From assembly GCA_050744245.1 (NCBI GenBank), contig JBOGGX010000053.1, positions 1 through 39,353 on the forward strand: a stretch of DNA of 39,353 nt. The letters run 5' to 3'. This document shows positions 1 to 7,075 of this stretch, piece by piece (position 1 is the stretch's first letter; every line of letters begins with the position of its first letter). Under the pieces are notes generated by a model. That model saw nothing but the letters and a program-made list of their open reading frames with translations. It was not told the DNA's origin and did no database searches. This DNA comes from JBOGGX01 sp050744245 (GTDB lineage: Bacteria; Actinomycetota; Acidimicrobiia; Acidimicrobiales; JBOGGX01). The translations under genes were made by a program, and so were the position numbers.

Positions 1-2000
1 GCCCACGGCCGGAGCCCGGGGATGACGGCGACGGCGTCGGGCGGCACCTCGGCCAGGACCGCCTCGGCCTCGTCGACCCGGCCCAGGTCGGCGAGCACGA
101 CGATCAGCCCGGCGGCCACCTCGGAGCGGAACTGGCCCTCGCCGGTCCGCTGGTGCAGCAGGGCCTCGCGCAGGTGGACCTCGGCCGCCGGGAGGTCGCC
201 GGCCATGTGGCGGTGCACCCCGACGAGGAGGGGCCAGGCCAGCGAGTCGCCGGGTTCGGTGGGCCCGCCGCCGGCGATGGCCACCGCGGCGTCTGGGGGT
301 GGCACCGGCCAGCGGCCCGAGCGCGGGCTGGTGACGGGAACCGTGGCGTTCACCCAGTGGCAGAGGTAGGCGAGCGCGGTGGCGACGTGGGCCATGCCGT
401 TGGCGTACGGCGACACCGGTTGCGTGTTCACCACGGCCAGCAGGTGTTCGCCGATCCTGACCGCCTCGCCGCTCCTGCCGGCGAGCGCCAGGGCGGCGAT
501 CCTGGCGATCGACGCCCTGACCGCGCTGCGATGGTTCGGTCGCCGGTTGAGCACGTCCTCGGCCCGGGTCAGCGACTCGGCCGTCCGCCCGGCGAACAGG
601 CCGATGAGCGCGACGGCAGAGTCGATCTCGGCGTGGTGACGCGCGGGGAGCTCGGCCCGCAGCGTCCGCAGGTCGGCCAGCGCGGCCGCCGGCCGCCGAT
701 CCGACCAGGTCGTCAGGCTGACGTCGCTGAGCCCCACGAGGATGCGGTCCTCGTCGTCGCGGATCCTGGCCCTGGCCTCGCCCAGCATCGACCGGGCCTC
801 GGCGGGCCGGCCCAGCTCGGCCAGGGCATCGGCCAGGCTGATGGTGGCGTGGGGGCCCGGGTCACGGTCGAGCGCCCGGCGGGCCAGGCGGACCGTGAGG
901 TTCGGATCGCTGAGGAGGACGGCGTCGGCCGCCCGCAGCAGCAGCTCGACGTCGGGCGGCTCCCCTGAGTCGAGCTGCCACGATGCCCGCCGCACGTCGT
1001 CGGCCCAGTCGCACACGGCCAGCAGCCGCTGCGCCAGGCGATGACGCCGCGCCCGGGTGACGCTGCGCCCGGCGATGGCGCCGAGGAGCGGGTGGGAGAA
1101 CCGGAGCCAGACCGTCCCCTCGTCGACCGCGGCCACCAGCCGTCTGGTCTCCAGGTCGGCCACGGCCCGGTCGGAGGTGATGGCGACGAGGCTGTCGAAG
1201 CGGATGGGCTCGCACATCGAGATCGCCGCGAGGGCGTCGTCGCCGTCGTCGGACAGACCGTCGAAGCGCCGGTGGAGCAGTTCGGCCAGCCGCGGCGGCA
1301 CGCCGAGCTCGCCCGGCCACGACCACAGCCCGCCGTCGAAGCTGAACCGGCCGTCCTCCCGACCGAACCGCACCAGCTCCGTCAGGTACAGCGGGTTCCC
1401 GTGGGTGTGCCGCCACAGCAGCTCAACCGTGGCGCCGGCCACCCCGCCGCCCAGGCCGGCGGCCACCAGGGCCCGGGTGCCGTCGCGGCCGAGGGGGGCG
1501 AGGTCGACCCGCTCGCAGAAGCGGTCCTTCCACAGCGACGTCACCGCGTCGGGCAGGGCGACGCCGGCCCTCACCGTCGCCAGCACCCCGGCCGACTCGT
1601 TCGCCACCAGCCCCAGCACGCAGGCGGCCGACGCCTCGTCGAGCAGGTGGGCGTCGTCGACGACGAGGAGCGGCGGCGTCCGGGCCGGTCCGGTCGCCTC
1701 CGCCGCGAGCTCGCTCAGGCGACGAGCCACGAGGTTGGGGACGAGCGCCGGGTGGACGGCGGTGACATCGTCGGGCATGAGTGGGGCGAGCGCCCCGAAC
1801 GGCATGCCCCGGCCGGCCTCGGTGGCCACCATCCACACCACCACCTGCCCCGCGTCGCGGCACCGGTCGGCCAGCGCCGCCGCCAGCGCCGTCTTGCCGA
1901 CGCCGGGGTCGCCGACGAGCACGGCGCCGGCGCCCCTGCGCACCAGGGCGAGCAGGTGGGCGATCTCGACGTCGCGGGCGACGAGCTCGGGGGCGGTCAC
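1..2000 (-). CDS. AAA ATPase / LuxR-family-type transcriptional regulator, C-terminus cut by window edge
   Basis: An open frame of about 666 codons runs off the left edge. The chosen start is the GTG at 1998-2000, reading MTAPELVARDVEIAHLL. A Walker A motif GDPGVGKT follows at about residues 31-38 and a Walker B-like PLLVVDDAHLLDE further on, then a long helical region of TPR-like character. This is the layout of the large MalT/LuxR-type ATPase regulators, which normally end in a LuxR helix-turn-helix; that end would lie outside the window, so the DNA-binding role is inferred. It starts 19 nt after the stop of the metallo-beta-lactamase gene and is probably co-transcribed with it. An AAA ATPase of another kind remains possible. 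Confidence 0.8.
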   Translation of the reverse strand, partial: MTAPELVARDVEIAHLLALVRRGAGAVLVGDPGVGKTALAAALADRCRDAGQVVVWMVATEAGRGMPFGALAPLMPDDVTAVHPALVPNLVARRLSELAAEATGPARTPPLLVVDDAHLLDEASAACVLGLVANESAGVLATVRAGVALPDAVTSLWKDRFCERVDLAPLGRDGTRALVAAGLGGGVAGATVELLWRHTHGNPLYLTELVRFGREDGRFSFDGGLWSWPGELGVPPRLAELLHRRFDGLSDDGDDALAAISMCEPIRFDSLVAITSDRAVADLETRRLVAAVDEGTVWLRFSHPLLGAIAGRSVTRARRHRLAQRLLAVCDWADDVRRASWQLDSGEPPDVELLLRAADAVLLSDPNLTVRLARRALDRDPGPHATISLADALAELGRPAEARSMLGEARARIRDDEDRILVGLSDVSLTTWSDRRPAAALADLRTLRAELPARHHAEIDSAVALIGLFAGRTAESLTRAEDVLNRRPNHRSAVRASIARIAALALAGRSGEAVRIGEHLLAVVNTQPVSPYANGMAHVATALAYLCHWVNATVPVTSPRSGRWPVPPPDAAVAIAGGGPTEPGDSLAWPLLVGVHRHMAGDLPAAEVHLREALLHQRTGEGQFRSEVAAGLIVVLADLGRVDEAEAVLAEVPPDAVAVIPGLRPW

Positions 2001-2019
2001 GGCGAGCCGGTTCCCGGCA

Positions 2020-2634
2020 TCACCAGCCCCGGTCGATCCACTCCTGGAGATGGGGACGTTCGGTGCCGATCGTGGTGTCGGCCCCATGACCGGGCATGAC
2101 CACCACCTCGGGCTCGAGGGTGAACAGCTTGTGCTCGATCGAGGCGATGATGGTCGGGAAGTCGCCACCGGGGAACGTGGTGGCGCCCGGTCCGCCAGGG
2201 AACAACGTGTCCCCCGAGAACAGCACCGGCGCGCCGTCGAGACGGAAGCAGACCGAGCCCGGCGTGTGGCCCGGCGTGTGGATGGCCAGGAGGCGGAGCT
2301 GGCCGGCCTCGATCTCGTCGCCGTCGGCGATCAGGCCGTCGTGTCCCGGCAGCCGGCCGGCGTCGTCGGCGTGGACGTGGACGGGGTAGCCCGCGGCCCG
2401 CACCGCAGGCACGGCCTGGATGTGGTCGGAGTGACCATGGGTGGTGAGGACCCTGGCCACGCCGAGCTCGGCGCACGACCGCACCAGCAGATCGGGCTCG
2501 TTGGCCGCGTCGACCAGCACCGATGCGCCCGACGTCCGGCACCGGAGCACGTAGACGTTGTTGTCCATGGGCCCGACGACGACCCGGTGGACCTCGGCCC
2601 GGTCGTCCTCCCAGTGCACGGTGAGCGTGGGCAT
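2020..2634 (-). CDS. MBL-fold metallo-hydrolase (glyoxalase II-like)
   Basis: A 204-residue metallo-beta-lactamase-fold hydrolase. The dinuclear zinc motif reads LTTHGHSDH (the family's HxHxDH), followed by HTPGHTPGSVCF, SGDTLFPGG and the late histidine in VVMPGHGADT, so the metal ligands look complete. Its size and motif order match the glyoxalase II-like / YcbL group, which hydrolyses thioesters such as S-lactoylglutathione; the actual substrate is unknown. The ATG at 2634 (MPTLTVHWEDD) is chosen because the longer in-frame extension runs into the divergent acyl-CoA dehydrogenase gene; GGGG just upstream could serve as ribosome binding site. It is probably the first gene of a unit with the regulator downstream. 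Confidence 0.88.
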   Translation of the reverse strand: MPTLTVHWEDDRAEVHRVVVGPMDNNVYVLRCRTSGASVLVDAANEPDLLVRSCAELGVARVLTTHGHSDHIQAVPAVRAAGYPVHVHADDAGRLPGHDGLIADGDEIEAGQLRLLAIHTPGHTPGSVCFRLDGAPVLFSGDTLFPGGPGATTFPGGDFPTIIASIEHKLFTLEPEVVVMPGHGADTTIGTERPHLQEWIDRGW

Positions 2635-2728
2635 GGCCCCATTTTGGCCGCGAATCAAACGCTCGCCGCTTGACCGGTCGGTCGAGTAGACAGATGGCCC
2701 ACCCGTGGCACGCAGAGGGGGCCCGATC
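2635..2728. promoter_or_regulatory. Divergent promoter region with GACCGGTC-type operator candidate
   Basis: This 94-nt gap separates the divergently transcribed hydrolase and acyl-CoA dehydrogenase. It holds TTGACC at 2670-2675, a possible -35 for the rightward gene. Overlapping it is GACCGGTCGGTC at 2672-2683, built from the 8-bp palindrome GACCGGTC plus a repeated GGTC. Such sequences are common TetR-family operators upstream of acyl-CoA dehydrogenase genes, but no TetR gene is in the window, so the assignment is inference. A GGGG-rich ribosome binding site at about 2716-2721 precedes the GTG at 2729. Confidence 0.35.
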
Positions 2729-3844
2729 GTGAACTTCGCCTTCAGCGAGGAGCAGGAGGAACTTCGCCGGTTCGTCCGCCAGTTCCTCGAGGCCAAGGCG
2801 CCGGAGTCCGAGGTGCGGCGCCTGATGGCCACCGACGAAGGTTACGACCCGGACGCGTGGACCCAGATGGCCGAGCAGATGGGGCTGCCCGGCCTCATCG
2901 TGCCCGAGGAGTTCGGCGGGTCCGGGTTCTCCTACATCGAGCTGATCGTGGTGCTGGAGGAGATGGGTCGGGCCCTCCTGTGCGCACCGTATTTCGCCAG
3001 CGTCGTGCTGGCGGCCAACACCCTGCTCCACAGCGGCGACGAGGGGGCCAAGAAGGAGTTCCTGCCTGGCATCGCGTCGGGCGAGACCATCGCCACCCTG
3101 GCCCTCACCGAGGAGTCCGGCCGGTGGGGCGAGGACGGGGTCACCGTGGTGGCCGCACCGGACGGCGACGGGTGGAGGTTGAACGGCACCAAGTCCTATG
3201 TGCTCGACGGTCACGTCGCCGACCTCGTGCTGGTGGCGGCGCGCACCGACGAAGGCGTCGGCGTGTTCGCCGTCGACGCCACCGCGGCGGGGCTCACCCG
3301 CACGTCGTTGGCCACGATGGACCAGACCCGCAAGCAGGCCAGGCTCGAGTTCTCCGGCACGCCGGGCCGGCTCGTCGGGGTCGACGGACAGGGGTGGCCG
3401 ATCCTCGAGCGCGTGCTCGACCTGGCCGCGGTCGGGTTGGCCGCCGAGCAGGTGGGTGGCGCCGAGCGGGTGCTCGACATGGCCGTGGCCTACGCCAAGG
3501 AGCGCGTGCAGTTCGGACGGCCCATCGGGTCGTTCCAGGCCATCAAGCACAAGTGCGCCGACATGCTGCTCGAGGTCGAGTCGGCCAAGTCGGCCGCCTA
3601 CTACGCGGCGTGGTGCGCATCGGAGATCAACGACGAGCTCCCGGCCATGGCGTCGATGGCCAAGGCCTACTGCTCGGAGGCGTACTTCCACTGCGCGGCC
3701 GAGAACATCCAGATCCATGGGGGCATTGGCTTCACGTGGGAGCACCCGGCCCACCTGTACTTCAAGCGGGCCAAGAGCTCAGAGCTGTTGTTCGGCGACC
3801 CCACCTACCACCGCGAGCTGCTGGCCCGGCGCATCGGGCTCTAG
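2729..3844 (+). CDS. Acyl-CoA dehydrogenase
   Basis: A 371-residue flavoprotein of the acyl-CoA dehydrogenase family, which introduces an alpha-beta double bond into acyl-CoA thioesters using FAD. The N-terminal helical domain begins MNFAFSEEQEELRRFVR; the middle domain holds ATLALTEESG; the C-terminal domain shows RVQFGRPIGSFQAIKH and the signature IHGGIGFTWEHPAHLYFKRA. This resembles FadE-type enzymes of actinobacteria that act on bulky or branched substrates (known for the family); the substrate here is not determined. I choose the GTG at 2729, after a GGGG-rich ribosome binding site, over an upstream in-frame start at 2705 that adds only MARRGGPI. The small gene 17 nt downstream is probably co-transcribed. 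Confidence 0.92.
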   Translation: MNFAFSEEQEELRRFVRQFLEAKAPESEVRRLMATDEGYDPDAWTQMAEQMGLPGLIVPEEFGGSGFSYIELIVVLEEMGRALLCAPYFASVVLAANTLLHSGDEGAKKEFLPGIASGETIATLALTEESGRWGEDGVTVVAAPDGDGWRLNGTKSYVLDGHVADLVLVAARTDEGVGVFAVDATAAGLTRTSLATMDQTRKQARLEFSGTPGRLVGVDGQGWPILERVLDLAAVGLAAEQVGGAERVLDMAVAYAKERVQFGRPIGSFQAIKHKCADMLLEVESAKSAAYYAAWCASEINDELPAMASMAKAYCSEAYFHCAAENIQIHGGIGFTWEHPAHLYFKRAKSSELLFGDPTYHRELLARRIGL

Positions 3845-3861
3845 CAGGCGACGGTCGCGCC

Positions 3862-4293
3862 ATGACGTGGGTGTTCTTCGTCGTGGCCGCGGTGCTGGTG
3901 GTGATCATCGCCCTGGTCGCGGTGGGGCGGGAGGCGTTCACCATGGGCGCCCAACCCCGCCAGGCCGTGTTCGACCTCGACGAGGCGGTCGAGTTCGTGG
4001 CCGAGCACCTGCCTCGGTCGGTCACGGCGCGGCTCAGCTATGACGAGGTGCGCCGGCTGCTGGCGTGGCACCTGGAGTACCTGAGGTCGAGAGGCGTGCC
4101 GAGGACCAGGGAGACGGCCAGCGACAACGGGTCCGACGCCGTGGTGATCGACGAGGACGAACCGGTCGCCTACGTGCTGATGCGGGCCGAGGCGGCCGGG
4201 ATCGACGCCGACGCCGACGACGTGGTGGCCGTGCTCGACGCCGAGACCGCCTACTTCACCGCCATCGGCGCCATCGGCCCCGAAGCCGCCTGA
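3862..4293 (+). CDS. Small protein with N-terminal membrane anchor, unknown function
   Basis: The 143-residue product starts with one clear hydrophobic segment (about residues 2-21, MTWVFFVVAAVLVVIIALV), followed by a soluble acidic domain containing DEAVEFVAEHLP, YDEVRRLLAWHLEYL and a final alanine-rich segment ending EAA. This predicts a single-pass protein with its bulk on the cytoplasmic side. I recognise it as a type of conserved actinobacterial hypothetical protein but cannot assign a function. It begins 17 nt after the acyl-CoA dehydrogenase stop, so the two probably share a transcript. A longer frame exists upstream, but it shadows the dehydrogenase. A 51-nt palindromic repeat starts 12 nt after its stop. 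Confidence 0.75.
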   Translation: MTWVFFVVAAVLVVIIALVAVGREAFTMGAQPRQAVFDLDEAVEFVAEHLPRSVTARLSYDEVRRLLAWHLEYLRSRGVPRTRETASDNGSDAVVIDEDEPVAYVLMRAEAAGIDADADDVVAVLDAETAYFTAIGAIGPEAA

Positions 4294-4305
4294 CCGGGCA
4301 CCCCC

Positions 4306-4356
4306 GCAAACTCGACGCATCTACGGTCGATTACCGACCATGAATGCGTCGAGAAT
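4306..4356 (+). repeat. Palindromic repeat family 1, copy 1 (51 nt)
   Basis: The outer arms are GCAAACTCGACGCA and TGCGTCGAGAAT; CTCGACGCA pairs perfectly with TGCGTCGAG. Inside is a second hairpin, GGTCG-ATTAC-CGACC. It has the same length and arms as the copies at 15666-15716 and 36003-36053. It lies 12 nt downstream of a stop codon. There is no T-run after it, so a simple intrinsic terminator does not explain the conserved flanks. Confidence 0.85.
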
Positions 4357-4413
4357 CACCCCGACCCGGCCACAACGGCGTGACCGGGGTCATACGTAGA
4401 CGCCGCCGGGGCA

Positions 4414-4468
4414 TTGACTACGTACCTCGCCACCTGGCGAAATAGCGAATCCTGTCGATGTGATTCGC
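4414..4468 (+). promoter_or_regulatory. Promoter candidate with perfect 7-bp inverted repeat
   Basis: TTGACT at 4414-4419 is a good -35 match. The A/T-richest stretch of the region, GAAATAG, follows about 19 nt later as a poor -10. Directly after comes a perfect inverted repeat, GCGAATC at 4445-4451 and GATTCGC at 4462-4468. It ends 24 nt before the ATG of the 66-residue gene at 4493, where an operator or leader hairpin would sit. The regulator is unknown. Confidence 0.4.
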
Positions 4469-4492
4469 GGGTTCACGCCGCATCCTTGAGCC

Positions 4493-4693
4493 ATGACCAT
4501 CCCCCTGCCCCTCGCAACCGATCTGGCCGCCGAGCGGGCACACGAGCTCCGAGCGGCCGCCAAGCACCACCGCCTGGCCCGGCTGGCCCGGCTGGCCCGC
4601 CGCTCGCGCCGGGCCGATCGGTCCCAGCCCGCGGCCGGCACCACCCGCGACGGCGACACCGACCGGTCGGCCTCGCTCCCGTCGGCCGCGTAG
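4493..4693 (+). CDS. Small basic protein, unknown function
   Basis: A 66-residue protein beginning MTIPLPLATDLAAERAHELR, followed by an arginine/alanine-rich helix (KHHRLARLARLARRSRRA) and a polar tail. Short proteins with an ERAxELRAAA motif and a basic helix are scattered through actinobacteria; I know of no function. The ATG at 4493 lacks a strong ribosome binding site, but a promoter-like element and an inverted repeat sit just upstream. The basic helix could bind nucleic acid or act as a membrane-proximal amphipathic segment; nothing in the sequence decides this. A chance reading frame in GC-rich DNA cannot be fully excluded. Confidence 0.55.
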   Translation: MTIPLPLATDLAAERAHELRAAAKHHRLARLARLARRSRRADRSQPAAGTTRDGDTDRSASLPSAA

Positions 4694-4730
4694 CCACCGA
4701 CGCCCGCCAGGAGTCGGTACGTTGGCGGCC

Positions 4731-4946
4731 GTGGCGCGGCCGTCCCGGTTCGAGCACCACCGCTGGGTGGGCGACAAGCGCAACCAGGTCGTCCACGATC
4801 TCGACCACTGCACCGACCCCGCCGTGATCGACGAGCTGCTGGCGGCCGAGACGTTCGCCACCTTCGGCCCGGACACGTTGCCCGAGGCCCGCAACCGCGG
4901 CTACCACCGATGCCGGACCTGCTGTCCGGCCGATCCCGTCGACTGA
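4731..4946 (+). CDS. Small His/Cys-containing protein, unknown function
   Basis: The product is about 71 residues: MARPSRFEHHRWVGDKRNQV, then VHDLDHC and a C-terminal HRCRTCCPADPVD. The cysteines and histidines (DLDHC, HRCRTCC) could bind a metal, but that is inference. Two starts compete. The GTG at 4731 follows TACGTT by exactly seven nucleotides, a leaderless-type arrangement. A TTG at 4722 follows AGGAG by eight and would add three residues. I prefer the GTG, without certainty. I believe similar short proteins occur in other actinobacteria, with no known function. The alpha/beta hydrolase gene starts 3 nt after the stop, so the two are likely co-transcribed. Confidence 0.65.
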   Translation: MARPSRFEHHRWVGDKRNQVVHDLDHCTDPAVIDELLAAETFATFGPDTLPEARNRGYHRCRTCCPADPVD

Positions 4947-4949
4947 ACC

Positions 4950-5735
4950 GTGGATCTCCGGTTCCCCTCCGGGGGTCTGCTCCTCGCCGGCCATCTGGCT
5001 GTCCCCCCGTCGAGGCCGAAGGGCAGCCCGGCGCCGGGTCTGGTCCTCACCCACGGGTTCCCTGCGGCGCGGCGGGCGGCCACCGCGACCGGCGGATCGT
5101 TCCCCGAGCTGGCCGACCGCATCGCCCGCGAGCTCGGATGGGTGGTGCTGGCGTTCACCTCCCGAGGGGCGGGGGAGTCGGAAGGCGACTTCTCCCTCGG
5201 GGGATGGATGAACGACCTCACGGCCGCGGTCGACCACCTCACCCGCACCGAGCCGTTGCTCGGCGTCTGGACCGTCGGGTTCGGGACCGGTGGCTCGCTC
5301 GCCATCTGCGGCGCCGCCGGCGACCGCCGCATCAGGGGGGTGGCGACGCTCGGCGCCCCGGCCGACTTCGACGACTGGGCCGGTCAGCCGCGTCGGCTCC
5401 TCGCGCACGCGCGCGTCGTCGGGCTCATCCGCGACCCTTCGTTCCCCCAGTCGTTCGAGCTGTGGTCACGGCCGCTCCGGGAGACCAGGGCGGCCGAGTG
5501 TGCGGCCAAGCTGGCGCCGCGGTCGCTGCTGGTGATGCACGGCACCGACGATGCCGCGGTGCCGGAGTTTGACGCCAGGGTGATCGCAGACGCCCACGGC
5601 CACGCCGAGCTGTCACTCCTCCCGAGCGCCGGCCACCGGCTGCGCCACGATCCCAGGGCGGTGGCCATCCTGCTCGGCTGGCTCGACCGGCAGCACCACG
5701 AGGTCGTCGCCGGGAAGGGCTCGGTCGCGCGGTGA
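4950..5735 (+). CDS. Alpha/beta-hydrolase fold protein, nucleophile apparently replaced
   Basis: A 261-residue alpha/beta-hydrolase-fold protein. LVLTHGFPAA matches the oxyanion-hole HG motif, and FTSRGAGESEGDF matches the RGxGxS loop found in prolyl-peptidase-like and osmotically-inducible hydrolases. The acid is likely in HGTDDAAVP and the histidine in SAGHRLRHDP. At the nucleophile elbow, where GxSxG is expected, the sequence reads GFGTGGS, so the serine position is glycine. Either the protein is not a classical hydrolase or another residue takes the role. The GTG start at 4950 follows the preceding small gene by 3 nt. The overall fold call is secure; activity is uncertain. Confidence 0.85.
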   Translation: MDLRFPSGGLLLAGHLAVPPSRPKGSPAPGLVLTHGFPAARRAATATGGSFPELADRIARELGWVVLAFTSRGAGESEGDFSLGGWMNDLTAAVDHLTRTEPLLGVWTVGFGTGGSLAICGAAGDRRIRGVATLGAPADFDDWAGQPRRLLAHARVVGLIRDPSFPQSFELWSRPLRETRAAECAAKLAPRSLLVMHGTDDAAVPEFDARVIADAHGHAELSLLPSAGHRLRHDPRAVAILLGWLDRQHHEVVAGKGSVAR

Positions 5736-5862
5736 AATTGCGCCAGTCGGCCTTCGGCCTCGCCCGCGCGGCCTTCGGCAACCGACGAACTCCCTCCTTG
5801 CTGCTCTGCCTGGCGGCTGCGCAGCGTTGCTACGGCAGATGGCGGTGGCGCGGACCGCTCGT

Positions 5863-6441
5863 TCAGTCCTGTTTGCCCTTGCCCTCGGCCCGCGTGGCCT
5901 TCTTGAACTCACGCACCCGGGCCAGCGCCTCGGCCGAGTCGATGTCGGCCACCGACCTCGGCGTGTCGTCGGCGAACGGGCCGGCGTACTCCTCCCACCC
6001 CGGCGGGGCCACGCCGACCCGTTTGGCGAGCACGGCGAGGAAGATCTTCGCCTTCTCGTCGCCGTAACCGGGGAGGGCCCTGAGCCGTCGGAACAGCTCC
6101 TCGCCGCTGCCCGCTTCCTCCCAGATGCGGGCCGTGTCGCCGTCGTAGTGGTCGACGATGTGTCGGGACAGGGCGTAGACCCGCTTGCCCATCGCACCGG
6201 GGAAGCGGTGCAGCCCCGGCTTCTGCCTGAAGATGTCCTCGAACGCCACGGCGTCCATCGCCGCGATCTTCCCCGCATCGAGCTCGCGGCCGAGCCGCTC
6301 CTTGAGCCGGTGGGGCGCCACGAACGCCCACTCCATCGGGACCTGCTGGTCGAGCAGCATCCCGACCAGCAGGGCGAACGGGTCGGTGTTGAGCAGCTCA
6401 TCGGCCGCGGGATCGCCGGTGACGACGAGGGTTCCCTTCAT
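5863..6441 (-). CDS. HhH-GPD-type base excision repair family protein
   Basis: A 192-residue protein of the uncharacterised HhH-GPD group (TIGR03252-like). The start MKGTLVVTGDPAADELLN, the motif LLDQQVPMEWAF and the hairpin LRALPGYGDEKAKIFLAVLAK correspond to the helix-hairpin-helix of endonuclease III / MutY glycosylases. Relatives cut or bind damaged bases; this group has not been firmly characterised to my knowledge. The C-terminus is short and lysine-rich (KKATRAEGKGKQD) with no cluster-binding cysteines. On the minus strand TAGGCT lies six nucleotides before the ATG, suggesting a leaderless transcript. The 127-nt gap to the convergent hydrolase gene contains repeated CGGCCTTCGGC. Confidence 0.88.
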   Translation of the reverse strand: MKGTLVVTGDPAADELLNTDPFALLVGMLLDQQVPMEWAFVAPHRLKERLGRELDAGKIAAMDAVAFEDIFRQKPGLHRFPGAMGKRVYALSRHIVDHYDGDTARIWEEAGSGEELFRRLRALPGYGDEKAKIFLAVLAKRVGVAPPGWEEYAGPFADDTPRSVADIDSAEALARVREFKKATRAEGKGKQD

Positions 6442-6463
6442 GGCCAGAGCCTACGACCCACCG

Positions 6464-6780
6464 TCAACACTCGACTGCGGACCTGAGGGCGGCGCATGCC
6501 TCGAGGACACGAAACGTGTCGAGCCGGCACACTCGCTTGACGAGATGAGCCTTCGGCACGACGCGAAGGTTGTCGAAGCTGGCGCCGCAGTCGTGCGGCA
6601 GGCCCTCGGCTCGGCTCAACGGCAGCTCGGTGGGAATACCGCGGCTGGTTCGGGTGACGGGAGCAGCCAGAACCGAGTGAAGGACCGGAATCGCCGCGTT
6701 CCGCGACATGACGAGGAAGGGGCGACGCCCGAGGCCGGGAAGCTCCCCCACCAGACGTCGCCCCGCGCGATCGGGGTCAC
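6464..6780 (-). pseudogene. mazF: MazF/PemK-like toxin gene, frameshifted in a G run
   Basis: The gene would start at the GTG at 6780, overlapping the antitoxin TGA (GTGA), and read MTPIARGDVWWG. It then leaves frame: the family continuation ELPGLGRRPFLVMSRNAAIP, APVTRTSRGIPTELPL and FDNLRVVPKAHL lies in another frame to the stop at 6464. The break falls in the run of G in TGGTGGGGGAGCTT near 6750; one more G restores a roughly 105-residue MazF-type endoribonuclease with the usual RGDVWW start. This can be a real loss of the toxin, a phase-variable run or a base-calling error. The antitoxin remains intact. Confidence 0.82.
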
Positions 6781-7031
6781 CACGGCTCCTCGGCGATGGC
6801 GTCTCGCAATGACGCCACCGCCGCCGCGGCTTCGGACGTCGTGGGCGGCACGCGCCGATAGCCCTCGGCCACCGCACGGTCCGCCGCTCGGCGCCGCTCG
6901 AGTTCCGTGATGGCCTCGACACCCGCGCGAACCGCGGCGGCGCGGCTCGGGTACACGCCGCGGGCGACCAGCTCGTCGAGGTCGGCCAGCAGCTCCGCTG
7001 GCAGCCGCACCGCGATCTGTTCTGTCGTCAC
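6777..7031 (-). CDS. mazE: Ribbon-helix-helix antitoxin of a MazEF-like pair
   Basis: An 84-residue protein starting at the GTG at 7031. The N-terminal EQIAVRLPAELLADLDELVA is a typical ribbon-helix-helix DNA-binding segment, followed by GVYPSRAAAVRAGVEAI and a charged C-terminal part (ELERRRAADRAVAEGYRRVP) that would bind the toxin. Such proteins neutralise MazF-type RNases and repress their own promoter. The overlap with the toxin start supports one operon, and a perfect inverted repeat (7039-7057) lies eight nucleotides upstream. The upstream in-frame extension to 7775 belongs to the broken subtilase and is not part of this gene. Confidence 0.85.
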   Translation of the reverse strand: MTTEQIAVRLPAELLADLDELVARGVYPSRAAAVRAGVEAITELERRRAADRAVAEGYRRVPPTTSEAAAAVASLRDAIAEEPW

Positions 7032-7038
7032 TCGCCGA

Positions 7039-7057
7039 GCATACCGTTTTGGTATGC
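7039..7057. promoter_or_regulatory. Operator candidate for the toxin-antitoxin operon
   Basis: A perfect inverted repeat, GCATACC-GTTTT-GGTATGC, ends eight nucleotides upstream of the antitoxin GTG. On the minus strand the right half contains TATGCT, usable as a -10. Ribbon-helix-helix antitoxins commonly bind such sites to repress their operon; binding here is inferred from position and symmetry. Confidence 0.65.
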
Positions 7058-7075
7058 AGAGGCCGAGTTCGGTCC

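Noticed and set aside
1041..2673. Long plus-strand open frames at 1041-2099 and 1057-2673
   Set aside because: They are antisense to the AAA/LuxR-type regulator and the metallo-beta-lactamase gene, whose motifs (GDPGVGKT, THGHSDH) are clear.
5745..5800. Repeated CGGCCTTCGGC near the hydrolase 3' end as a further palindrome family
   Set aside because: The pairing is imperfect and the length does not match the 49- or 51-nt designs; it looks like local GC-rich duplication.
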